DNA from: SpSt-333 sp964371615
Lineage (GTDB): Bacteria > Bacteroidota > Ignavibacteria > UBA10030 > UBA8401
Reading direction: 5' to 3'
Assembly: GCA_964371615.1 (NCBI GenBank)
Contig: CAYJMS010000008.1
Span: 1-60,682 of the forward strand
Length of the DNA stretch: 60,682 nucleotides
Numbering within the stretch: position 1 is the stretch's first letter; each line of letters starts with the position of its first letter. The notes beneath the pieces were generated by a model, which was given only the letters and a program-made list of their open reading frames with translations, did no database searches and had not been told where the DNA came from. Shown in pieces: positions 8,777-16,370 of the stretch. Made by a program: the position numbers and the translations under genes.

Positions 8777-9562
8777 ATGAATTTTTCGACGATTCTGTAT
8801 ACACAAACCAAGAACATTGGCACGATCACACTCAATCGTCCCGAGAGTTTCAATGCGGTAAACGGAGAAATGAAAAAAGAGCTGCTGGATGCGCTGAAAC
8901 AGGCGGAGAAGGATCCCTCCGTTCGTTGCATCGTACTGCGCGGCGCAGGCGAGAAAGCATTCTGTTCCGGACAGGACCTGAAGGAATATCAGGAAGCGAA
9001 GAAATCGATGAAGGAGATGCTCGAACAGGAGTATAATCCGGTTATCCGTGCAATGCGATCGATCGAAAAGCCGATTATCGCCATGATCAACGGCGTGGCG
9101 GCAGGGGCGGGATTTAGTTTCGCGCTTGCATCCGATATTCGCATTATGTCCGACAAAGCAAAATTGATACAGGCATTCGTGCGGATAGGGCTGGTCGCCG
9201 ATTCCGGCAGCCACTGGTTTTTGCCCCGGCTGGTAGGCACGGCAAAAGCGTTTGAATATGCCGCAACCGGAAAAGATATCGACGCAACAGAAGCGGAACG
9301 AATTGGTCTTGTCAACAAAGTAGTTCCGCATGCCGATCTTGAACAGGAAACGTACGCACTTGCCGAAAAACTTGCCGCCGGGGCGACAAAGGCAATCGGC
9401 ATCATTAAACGGACATTGAACAAATCGTACGACATGACGCTGGACGAACTGCTCGCCTATGAAGCAATGATGCAGGAAGTTGCATCGCACACTGCCGACC
9501 ACCGCGAAGGAGTGAGCGCTTTTATTGAGAAGCGGACGCCGACATTTCAGGGGAAAGGGTAG
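8777..9562 (+). CDS. PaaG-like enoyl-CoA hydratase/isomerase
   Basis: 261 residues, crotonase fold. The active site differs from the 6117 paralog: the first glutamate position is in AAGAGFSFALASDI and the second is occupied within GLVADSGSHWFLPRLVG, where D142 matches the catalytic Asp of PaaG (1,2-epoxyphenylacetyl-CoA isomerase and Delta3-Delta2-enoyl-CoA isomerase). The C-terminal AFIEKRTPTFQGKG is also PaaG-like. The oxepin-CoA-forming or enoyl isomerase role is inferred; no paaABCDE oxygenase genes are in the window, so simple enoyl-CoA isomerisation is at least as likely. Confidence 0.83.
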   Translation: MNFSTILYTQTKNIGTITLNRPESFNAVNGEMKKELLDALKQAEKDPSVRCIVLRGAGEKAFCSGQDLKEYQEAKKSMKEMLEQEYNPVIRAMRSIEKPIIAMINGVAAGAGFSFALASDIRIMSDKAKLIQAFVRIGLVADSGSHWFLPRLVGTAKAFEYAATGKDIDATEAERIGLVNKVVPHADLEQETYALAEKLAAGATKAIGIIKRTLNKSYDMTLDELLAYEAMMQEVASHTADHREGVSAFIEKRTPTFQGKG

Positions 9563-9604
9563 ATAATAATGGAGTGAGAAGAATGATGAATGATGAATGA
9601 TAAT

Positions 9605-9636
9605 TTTATGATTTAAGGATTTGTGAGTTTAGTGGT
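9605..9636 (+). repeat. Degenerate AT-rich octamer tandem repeat
   Basis: Four imperfect 8-nt units (TTTATGAT, TTAAGGAT, TTGTGAGT, TTAGTGGT) fill the gap after the PaaG-like gene. They match the better-preserved array at 14829-14868. Confidence 0.5.
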
Positions 9637-9665
9637 TTCAGGTATTTCGATTAATCTCTTCCTTC

Positions 9666-10274
9666 ATGGATACCAACGTTTCTCTCTCGTCTATTCCTCT
9701 CTCGGACAGTGACCGGTTGCTGCAATCCTGGGGATACGACCTGGTCGGTGAATACGCCACAATTGCCGGACTGATACCCGTTTCAAACGATCCGGTAATA
9801 GAACTGGCGACCGGAACGGGAAGGATGTGTGCGGTACTGTCATTCATGTTTCCGGTTATTGTTTCCGGCGATATTTCATTAATAGATCTTCCGAAAACGC
9901 AGAAACGTCTCCCCCGACAGCATACTGACCGGCTCTCTTTTATTCAGATGGACATGGAACACCTCCCGTTTCGGACGAACAGCATACAGACGATCGTCTG
10001 CATGAATACGATCCACGAGGTCGCTTCACCGATGCACTGTCTTCAGGAAATGATCAGAGCACTCCATCCTGAAGGAAGATTGATCGTCGGTGATTTTAAT
10101 CAGACGGGATTCGACCAGATGCAGAAAGTGCATCAAATCATCTATCATAACGATCATACGACCGGATCCATGTCGATGCAGGAAGTTGAACAGAACATCC
10201 GTTCATCGTTCAAGGAAGTGCAGATTCAATCAACACCGTTGAACATTACGATATTCGCCTGCGGAAAGAAATAA
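9666..10274 (+). CDS. Class I SAM-dependent methyltransferase (Methyltransf_11-like)
   Basis: 202 residues with a Rossmann methyltransferase core: motif I VIELATGTGR at about 43-52, acidic post-I GDIS, the QMDMEHLPF segment near 94-102, and a motif-III region HPEGRLIVGDF near 137-147. This fold uses S-adenosylmethionine; the acceptor is unknown. No good ribosome-binding site is visible before the ATG at 9666. It stands alone between the PaaG-like and phosphofructokinase genes. Confidence 0.75.
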   Translation: MDTNVSLSSIPLSDSDRLLQSWGYDLVGEYATIAGLIPVSNDPVIELATGTGRMCAVLSFMFPVIVSGDISLIDLPKTQKRLPRQHTDRLSFIQMDMEHLPFRTNSIQTIVCMNTIHEVASPMHCLQEMIRALHPEGRLIVGDFNQTGFDQMQKVHQIIYHNDHTTGSMSMQEVEQNIRSSFKEVQIQSTPLNITIFACGKK

Positions 10275-10448
10275 TCTTCAAAAATAGTAAAAACCAGACC
10301 TCGATTTGCGGTGTTGAAAAAGTGAAGACCGAAAATATACAGTAAATTGTATATTTCTGTTGGTATAAATTTTGTATTATCAAGATGTTTGATGTCACTC
10401 AAACGAAGAAAAAGACAAAGAACTCTTTTAATGTAGAAAGGATCCACG

Positions 10449-11609
10449 ATGCGTATTGGCATTCTCACCGGCGGCGGCGACGTTCCCGGACTTAATCCCT
10501 GTATCAAAGAGGTAGTGCACCATGCCACCGATGCCGGTGCGGAAGTGTACGGCATCCGCCGCGGCTGGGGCGGTTTGTTGAACTTCAACATCGACGACGT
10601 TGAAGATCAAAAGAACTGGGTCACACCGTTGACAAAACAAAATACACGGACGGTCGACCGGACCGGCGGAACATTTCTTCATACCTCCCGCACCAATCCG
10701 CAGAAGGTGAAATGGTCCGACATCCCCATATTTTTGCAGGACCCGAAACGTCCGCCAATGAAGGACGATCCTGTCAGCGACTTTACGCCGCATGTCCTAC
10801 GAGTGCTGGAACATCTCAAAATCGACGTCATGATCACCATTGGCGGCGATGACACGCAAAGTTATGCCGTACGACTGAACGAGGAGAAATTTCCGGTCGT
10901 ATCCATTCCGAAGACAATGGACAACGACGTCTATGGTACCGATTACTGTATCGGATTCTCCACTGCCGTCACCCGCAGCGTTGAATTCATCAAAAATCTG
11001 CGCACGTCGGCCGGTTCGCACGAACGGATCGCCGTTATCGAACTTTTCGGACGGAATTCAGGCGAAACGTCGCTCATCTCCGCGTACCTTGCCGGTGTCG
11101 ACCGTGCGATTATTTCCGAAGTGCACTTCGATCCCGAAAAACTTGCCGCGCTTCTCATGGAAGACAAAAAGAACAATCCGAGCGGTTATGCAATCATGAC
11201 GATCTCCGAAGGTGCGCAGATGGTCGGGGGGAAAGTGATAGAGTATGGACAGGCGGATGCGTACGGGCATAAAAAACTCGGCGGCATCGGCCAGATCACC
11301 GGCGAAGCGATTCAGAAAATCACCGGAGCGCACATCATCAATCAGCAGGTAGCGTATCTGATGCGCAGCGGCGAACCCGATGCATTGGACCGGATGGTAG
11401 CGATGTGTTACGCGAATCTTGCCACGGATCTCGTCCTGAAGAAACACACCGGACGGATGGTCGCATTACGCGACGGAAAATACACCACCGTTCCGCTGAA
11501 ATCGATTCTCGACGGAACAAAACGCGTGGATGTGCAGGAATTATATGATGTGGAGCACTACCGTCCGCGCGTCTTTAATGTGATCGGAAAGCCGATGTTT
11601 TTGTACTGA
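10449..11609 (+). CDS. pfp: 6-phosphofructokinase, predicted PPi-dependent
   Basis: 386 residues, PfkA superfamily. The substrate loop begins GILTGGGDVPGLN. Two positions set the phosphoryl donor: GGDD (132-135) puts Asp at the site equivalent to E. coli PfkA Gly104, and PKTMDND (154-160) puts Lys at the Gly124 site. Asp/Lys there is the hallmark of pyrophosphate-dependent enzymes, so it probably interconverts fructose-6-phosphate and fructose-1,6-bisphosphate reversibly with PPi. D158 is the catalytic base equivalent. AAAGGA precedes the ATG and a strong terminator follows, so it looks monocistronic. Confidence 0.88.
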   Translation: MRIGILTGGGDVPGLNPCIKEVVHHATDAGAEVYGIRRGWGGLLNFNIDDVEDQKNWVTPLTKQNTRTVDRTGGTFLHTSRTNPQKVKWSDIPIFLQDPKRPPMKDDPVSDFTPHVLRVLEHLKIDVMITIGGDDTQSYAVRLNEEKFPVVSIPKTMDNDVYGTDYCIGFSTAVTRSVEFIKNLRTSAGSHERIAVIELFGRNSGETSLISAYLAGVDRAIISEVHFDPEKLAALLMEDKKNNPSGYAIMTISEGAQMVGGKVIEYGQADAYGHKKLGGIGQITGEAIQKITGAHIINQQVAYLMRSGEPDALDRMVAMCYANLATDLVLKKHTGRMVALRDGKYTTVPLKSILDGTKRVDVQELYDVEHYRPRVFNVIGKPMFLY

Positions 11610-11616
11610 TATCATC

Positions 11617-11658
11617 AAGAACCTCCGATACAGGCATGCATCGGAGGTTCTTTTTTTT
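11617..11658 (+). terminator. Rho-independent terminator after phosphofructokinase
   Basis: Stem AAGAACCTCCGAT / ATCGGAGGTTCTT with a loop of about ten nt, followed by eight T (to 11658), 8 nt after the stop codon. Confidence 0.93.
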
Positions 11659-11785
11659 GAATCTCGCCCACCTATCATTACATACGCGCTATCGGACAAT
11701 CAATTCACCATGGCCCCATTTCACGAAGAAGTATATTGCCGTTGATAAAACGTATTCACATCCCTTCGCACATTAGAGTACACCG

Positions 11786-13030
11786 ATGAGAATATTTTCC
11801 ATTTTCATTCTTATATCTTTATTTTTCATCCCTGTTTTTTCACAGTATCCAGCGTCTGCCGGTGTTCCATTCCTGACGATTGTACCGTCATCCGGATCGA
11901 TCGGATCCGGGGGCATACCGATGATCTCATTTACACCCACATCCATGATCTTTCAACCGGCACACATCGGTTTGTTAAGCTCATCAAATTTCGGCGGGGC
12001 GGAAATTTTCACGAAAATACCTGCTCACCCGTTCTTTGGGTTGAAGAACTTCATGACGTACGAAGCCTCTGCCATTTTTGCCGGAATTCCGATTCTGTAT
12101 CAGGATGACGATCTCACCATTTCACTTGCCGCAGGCTACTCACGCATCACACTGGAGTACGGTGAAATAACCCTCATGGACGGCTCAGATCTTAATAGCA
12201 GTAAGACTTTTTATCCGAACGAATCTTCCGATAATCTCACCATCGGAGGAGCGATTGAATACGGCATACTCCTGACAACCGGAATAACAATTAAAAAAAT
12301 ACTTTCTGAGCTGCCGGGCTTCTCCGTCCCTGGCGGCGGGATGTACTATACAGCCCGTCCGACGGCGATTGATTTCGGCATCGGGATGAAAGTCCCTGTT
12401 CACTCCTACCTCTTCAAACATATCGGAAATACGACGATATCACCATTAATGAATTTATCTCTCGCATATGCATTAAACAATTACGGACCGGAAGTATCGT
12501 ATGCCGATCTGTCGCAAGCAGATCCCCTCCCGCGCGCCGGACGTTTGACCTGGTGTGCGGATATCGGTCTGACATACACCATTGCTCCGGCCAGCACCAT
12601 TGAACTTTTCCACATTGCGATTGCACGTGAAAGCGAAGCGGCATTATTCAAGAAAAGGAACGACGGGAGTTATTATTACTTGAGCAATCCACTGGGAAAA
12701 ACAAACATTTATAAAAGCATGATCGCAGGAACTTCGTACGATGGAATTGTATCCCGCAAAGGATTTGCACTTTCCGTTCTTGGCACTTATACGATACAAC
12801 AAGGTTCATTTCAGTACAACCCATTAGAGGTGTGCACGACAAGTGGATTTACGATACGGACTGACGGATTGTTTTCGTTTTTGTCACACCTTGAATCTGC
12901 ACGCACCGGTATAATTGGTTTACTCCTGAAACACGTCGAAGTGCAATATTCATCCGGTTCCTTTGCAAACGAGCATTACTGGTTTGGCGAGTCATCCTTC
13001 AACAGCATAACGTTAACCATTAAACGATAA
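11786..13030 (+). CDS. Secreted protein, probable outer-membrane barrel
   Basis: 414 residues with a signal peptide (1-19, ending VFSQ). The mature start, with repeated glycines (GSIGSGGIPMIS), a mention of QPAHIGL and alternating hydrophobic strands to a C-terminal TLTIKR, loosely resembles the PorV/FadL-like barrels of Bacteroidota, where an N-terminal Gly-rich segment precedes strands; the match is too weak to name. It is monocistronic between terminators or gaps. No function is assigned. Confidence 0.55.
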   Translation: MRIFSIFILISLFFIPVFSQYPASAGVPFLTIVPSSGSIGSGGIPMISFTPTSMIFQPAHIGLLSSSNFGGAEIFTKIPAHPFFGLKNFMTYEASAIFAGIPILYQDDDLTISLAAGYSRITLEYGEITLMDGSDLNSSKTFYPNESSDNLTIGGAIEYGILLTTGITIKKILSELPGFSVPGGGMYYTARPTAIDFGIGMKVPVHSYLFKHIGNTTISPLMNLSLAYALNNYGPEVSYADLSQADPLPRAGRLTWCADIGLTYTIAPASTIELFHIAIARESEAALFKKRNDGSYYYLSNPLGKTNIYKSMIAGTSYDGIVSRKGFALSVLGTYTIQQGSFQYNPLEVCTTSGFTIRTDGLFSFLSHLESARTGIIGLLLKHVEVQYSSGSFANEHYWFGESSFNSITLTIKR

Positions 13031-13170
13031 TCTGGTCGTTCAATTGGCAACGACAGAACATTTCGTGAAACAGTTGCGCTTAAGGACCGGTTATATTTTG
13101 TTTTTCCCCTAATGATTCCGTAATTTCCCTTCGTAATTTACCTTTCACCAACTATCGGCAGATCGAATCA

Positions 13171-14028
13171 ATGGCATTATCAATAGGAATCGTCGGCGCA
13201 GGAACCATGGGTGCGGGTATCGCACACATCGCCGCGCTGCAAAAATGTTCCGTTTCATTATACGATATCAACGAAGAGGTGATCCGCCGCGGGATCGAGA
13301 AGATCAATTTCGAGATGAAACGGAGCGTGGATAAAAACAAGATCTCCGACGACGACATGAAGCAGGCGATGACGCGGATCAGGAAGAGAACAAACATCAA
13401 CGATCTCGATACGTGCGACATCATCATTGAAGCGGTGCTGGAAGATCTGCGTGTTAAACGGGATCTGTTCAAAAAACTGGACCAGATCGCCCATCATACG
13501 ACGATCCTTGCGACCAACACTTCATCGCTTTCCGTCACCTCTATCGCCTCGGTCACCAAAAAGCCCGAACGGGTCGTCGGCATGCACTTCTTCAATCCGG
13601 TACATTTGATGAAATTGGTGGAAGTCGTTCGAGGAGCGCGGACTTCGGATGAGACGATGAAACGAGCGATGGAGATTGCACATCAAATCGGTAAAAAGAG
13701 CATCCCGACAAAAGATACTCCCGGCTTTGTCGTCAACCGCGTCGCCCGACCGTTCTACGGTGAAGCATTAAAATTGATGGAAGATGGCGTCGCATCATTC
13801 CAGGAGATCGACCGTATCGTTAAACTCAGCGGCGGATTCAAGATGGGTCCATTTGAATTGATGGACCTGATAGGAAACGATGTGAATTTTGCCGTGACAG
13901 AATCCGTGTACAACCAAATGTACCACGATCCCCGCTTCCGACCGAGTCCGATCCAGAAACAGATGGTCGAGGCCGGAATGTTCGGCAAGAAAACAAAAAA
14001 AGGTTTTTATAACTACGAAGAATTATGA
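13171..14028 (+). CDS. 3-hydroxyacyl-CoA dehydrogenase (Hbd/PaaH N-terminal unit)
   Basis: 285 residues, the usual size of 3-hydroxybutyryl-CoA dehydrogenase. An NAD-binding GIVGAGTMGAGIA loop lies at 6-18; the catalytic pair is H139 (GMHFFNPVH) and E151, with S118 and N116 in NTSSL. It oxidises L-3-hydroxyacyl-CoA to 3-ketoacyl-CoA with NAD+. The C-terminal 3HCDH domain ends with FGKKTKKGFYNY. Its stop overlaps the next gene by 4 nt; that gene carries an additional 3HCDH domain, so the pair corresponds to the long two-C-domain PaaH type split in two. Confidence 0.92.
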   Translation: MALSIGIVGAGTMGAGIAHIAALQKCSVSLYDINEEVIRRGIEKINFEMKRSVDKNKISDDDMKQAMTRIRKRTNINDLDTCDIIIEAVLEDLRVKRDLFKKLDQIAHHTTILATNTSSLSVTSIASVTKKPERVVGMHFFNPVHLMKLVEVVRGARTSDETMKRAMEIAHQIGKKSIPTKDTPGFVVNRVARPFYGEALKLMEDGVASFQEIDRIVKLSGGFKMGPFELMDLIGNDVNFAVTESVYNQMYHDPRFRPSPIQKQMVEAGMFGKKTKKGFYNYEEL

Positions 14029-14825
14029 CCGTAAAGAAATCCATTACGAAAAAACAACCGTCACGCCCCTCTCACGCACTCCCGGCAAAAAAGAAGCCTG
14101 CCGCAGATACACGGCAGACAGCTTGTCTGCTGGGAGATGACCAGTTGGTAATAGAATATTCAGCACTTCTGCAGAGTCGCGGCATTTCTGTGCTTGAGGT
14201 CAAGAATCTTTCATCGCTGAAGACTTCGGCAAAAAAAATTTCGATCGCATTCGAATTGACCCTCGTATTTTCCGATGAAAAAAAATGGAATATAATTGCG
14301 CTGGACGAATCGTTACCGACGGATATTCCCATCGTGACCAATGCTATTGCAGAAACCGTACTGGCACAATCGCAATTCGTGACGCACAAATCCCGGCTGA
14401 TCGGCATCGCTGCATTCCCGACACTGACGGAAAATAAACTTACCGAACTCTCCCCTTCGCTCCATACATCTCAGCAGATTGCCGAGGCAGTTACTGCATT
14501 TTTGACGACTGTAAAAAAGGAACGGGCAATCGTCGAAGATGCTGTCGGCATGGTCATGCCCCGCATACTCTGCCAAATCATCAATGAAGCGCTCTTCACC
14601 GTACAGAACGACGTTGCGAATCCGAAAGATGTCGACACGGCAATGAAACTCGGAACGAACTATCCGCACGGACCGATCGAGTGGGGTGAAAGAATAGGAT
14701 TTAAATATATTGTTGCGGTATTGGATGCACTGTACCATCATCACCATGAAGAGCGATACAGAGTTGCACCGCTTCTAAGGCAATTGTCGATTGCAGGAAA
14801 GTTTTGGAAGGGCAAAGAACAGTAA
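14025..14825 (+). CDS. Separate second 3HCDH C-terminal domain with degenerate N-terminal part
   Basis: 266 residues. Residues 1-30 are Lys/Pro-rich linker-like; 30-165 resemble a degraded Rossmann-like region without a nucleotide loop; from about 168 to 255 a clear 3-hydroxyacyl-CoA dehydrogenase C-terminal domain appears (VGMVMPRILCQIINEALF, later TAMKLGTNYPHGPIEWGERIG). The order matches the C-terminal half of long PaaH-type enzymes. The ATG overlaps the stop of the 13171 gene (ATGA), implying coupled translation and probably a hetero-oligomer. It lacks catalytic His/Glu and should not be active alone (inference). Confidence 0.82.
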   Translation: MTVKKSITKKQPSRPSHALPAKKKPAADTRQTACLLGDDQLVIEYSALLQSRGISVLEVKNLSSLKTSAKKISIAFELTLVFSDEKKWNIIALDESLPTDIPIVTNAIAETVLAQSQFVTHKSRLIGIAAFPTLTENKLTELSPSLHTSQQIAEAVTAFLTTVKKERAIVEDAVGMVMPRILCQIINEALFTVQNDVANPKDVDTAMKLGTNYPHGPIEWGERIGFKYIVAVLDALYHHHHEERYRVAPLLRQLSIAGKFWKGKEQ

Positions 14826-14828
14826 CAT

Positions 14829-14868
14829 TTTATGATTTTATGATTTAATGATTTTGTGATTTGTTGAT
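14829..14868 (+). repeat. Octamer tandem repeat, five units
   Basis: Five adjoining 8-nt units: TTTATGAT, TTTATGAT, TTAATGAT, TTTGTGAT, TTGTTGAT. It lies in the gap after the 14025 gene. A degenerate array of the same type is at 9605-9636, and a related AT-rich octamer pattern flanks the tRNA-Met copies at 50554 and 50717. Confidence 0.75.
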
Positions 14869-14931
14869 CATGAATTTTACCGTTATATCTCCGCACTAGT
14901 TTCTTTTAAGAACCCATTCTTGGAGGCAGTT

Positions 14932-15402
14932 ATGAAAATTACATCATCTGCGTTTCAGGAAGACCAGTCCATTCCCACGCAATACACCTATCACGGCGTT
15001 ACCGGCGGAAAGAACATTTCGCTGCCGTTTTCCTGGACTCAGGTCCCTCCCGGGACAAAATCATTTGCACTCTCCATTGTCGATCCTCATCCCGTCGCCA
15101 AATACTGGGTGCACTGGTTCGTTATCAACATTCCGCATGATGCTATTGGAATCGCCGAAGGAGCATCCGGACATGAAATGCCGAAAGGATCACAAGAGTT
15201 GTTGAATACGTACGGTACCGTGGGGTACGGAGGGCCCGAACCGCCGATCGGATCGGGGGCACATCCGTATGTTGTGACCTTGTACGCCTTGAACGTCGAG
15301 AAAATCGATCTGCCGGAGAAGACAACACTGTCGCAATTTGACAAGGCGTTGTTCGGAAAAGCTGTCGAGTCTGCAACGATAACGGGTTTTTACCAACGTT
15401 AG
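14932..15402 (+). CDS. YbhB/YbcL-type PEBP (Raf-kinase-inhibitor-like) protein
   Basis: 156 residues, the normal length of bacterial PEBP proteins. The ligand pocket motifs are visible: SIVDPHP near 46-52, YWVHWFVINIP near 56-66 and YGGPEPPIGSG-AHPY near 98-112. Bacterial members bind small anions or phospholipid head groups; the role here is unknown. I place the start at the ATG 14932 because GGAGG sits 5 nt upstream; an in-frame TTG at 14920 would put that site inside the gene. The 3' end of this gene has a decayed second copy at 19024-19113. Confidence 0.87.
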   Translation: MKITSSAFQEDQSIPTQYTYHGVTGGKNISLPFSWTQVPPGTKSFALSIVDPHPVAKYWVHWFVINIPHDAIGIAEGASGHEMPKGSQELLNTYGTVGYGGPEPPIGSGAHPYVVTLYALNVEKIDLPEKTTLSQFDKALFGKAVESATITGFYQR

Positions 15403-15687
15403 TACCCTGGCACGAGAATATATTGAAACGGCAAGATCCTTATCCGGATTGATTTACACTTTATTGCAGATTTCATCGACTTCAGAAAATTTATCTTTTG
15501 CAATAATACGAGTCCCCCTTGTTTATTTTTACCATTCACCGTCGGATATCAAGCAGTATTTGTATCCAGCGGCGACACCGATAAATACTAAATAAGGACA
15601 TTTCAGACATGTATGACTTCTCGTAGAGTTGACATTCATTGAAATCTTTCATACGATCATTAGAATCTCTCACAATGGGAAAAATCG
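15403..15687. other. Intergenic, nothing recognised
   Basis: 285 nt between the PEBP gene and the GMC cassette. No open frame with coding character, hairpin-plus-T-run, or tRNA is visible. It may carry the promoter of the cassette. Confidence 0.5.
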
Positions 15688-16365
15688 ATGTACGTCCCGC
15701 TTGCCGGCATCTCCATCGAAACTATTGCAGTCTCTCGGCGATCATTCCTGCAAGCGGGTGCGCTCCTTGGGATTTCGCTTTCGGGATGCAGGGGTTTCTT
15801 ATCTGAAACCCGGTTTGTCGATGCAATGCTCACCGATCCCCATCCCGATGCATATCATCCGATCCTGAATAAATTGATCCGTGCAATCCTTCCGTTCGGG
15901 CATCCACAATTCCCGCCGATCAGTTCGGAAACAATCGAAGCACGGCTACTTTCCTATTTTCCTGTCGACGACAATGTACAGTTCCTACCGCTACAAAAAA
16001 GCCTGATATTCTTTGACGCGACAGAACTTTTCCCCCAGATTTTTTCTCCCGTAGAAAATGAAGAACGAAACGACAATGCAGGCGAGAATGAAGCGACCGT
16101 TGAATCTATGATTGCAGCCAAAAGGGATCATGATAAAAAATTGTACGAAAGTTTTGTATCGTCATTCACCCCGTCAGCGCATCAGTACACCGAACTGGAC
16201 CTTCGACAACAGCGGGAATATTTGCGGCTCTGGGGGCAAAGCGGTTTCCGTATAAAACGGCAGTTTTACCGTTCATTGAAATCGATCGTTATGATCACTG
16301 CGTATTCGACCGATGACTTATGGAAGGTCATCGAATACGAAGGACCTCTCCTATCGAGATACTAA
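15688..16365 (+). CDS. Tat-exported lipoprotein, probable GMC oxidoreductase small subunit
   Basis: 225 residues. The N-terminus has a twin-arginine signal (SRRSFLQAG, arginines 17-18) and a lipobox-like LSGC ending at C34, so it is probably exported by Tat and lipid-anchored. The rest is helical and resembles the gluconate-2-dehydrogenase subunit 3 type of small subunit that accompanies FAD-dependent GMC enzymes; the adjacency (5-nt gap) to such an enzyme supports this. An acidic, low-complexity stretch (about 117-130) interrupts the middle. Function is inferred from pairing. Confidence 0.7.
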   Translation: MYVPLAGISIETIAVSRRSFLQAGALLGISLSGCRGFLSETRFVDAMLTDPHPDAYHPILNKLIRAILPFGHPQFPPISSETIEARLLSYFPVDDNVQFLPLQKSLIFFDATELFPQIFSPVENEERNDNAGENEATVESMIAAKRDHDKKLYESFVSSFTPSAHQYTELDLRQQREYLRLWGQSGFRIKRQFYRSLKSIVMITAYSTDDLWKVIEYEGPLLSRY

Positions 16366-16370
16366 AACGA

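Noticed and set aside
8750..9502. A 250-codon minus-strand frame
   Set aside because: Shadow of the PaaG-like gene; His/Cys-rich composition reflects antisense codons.
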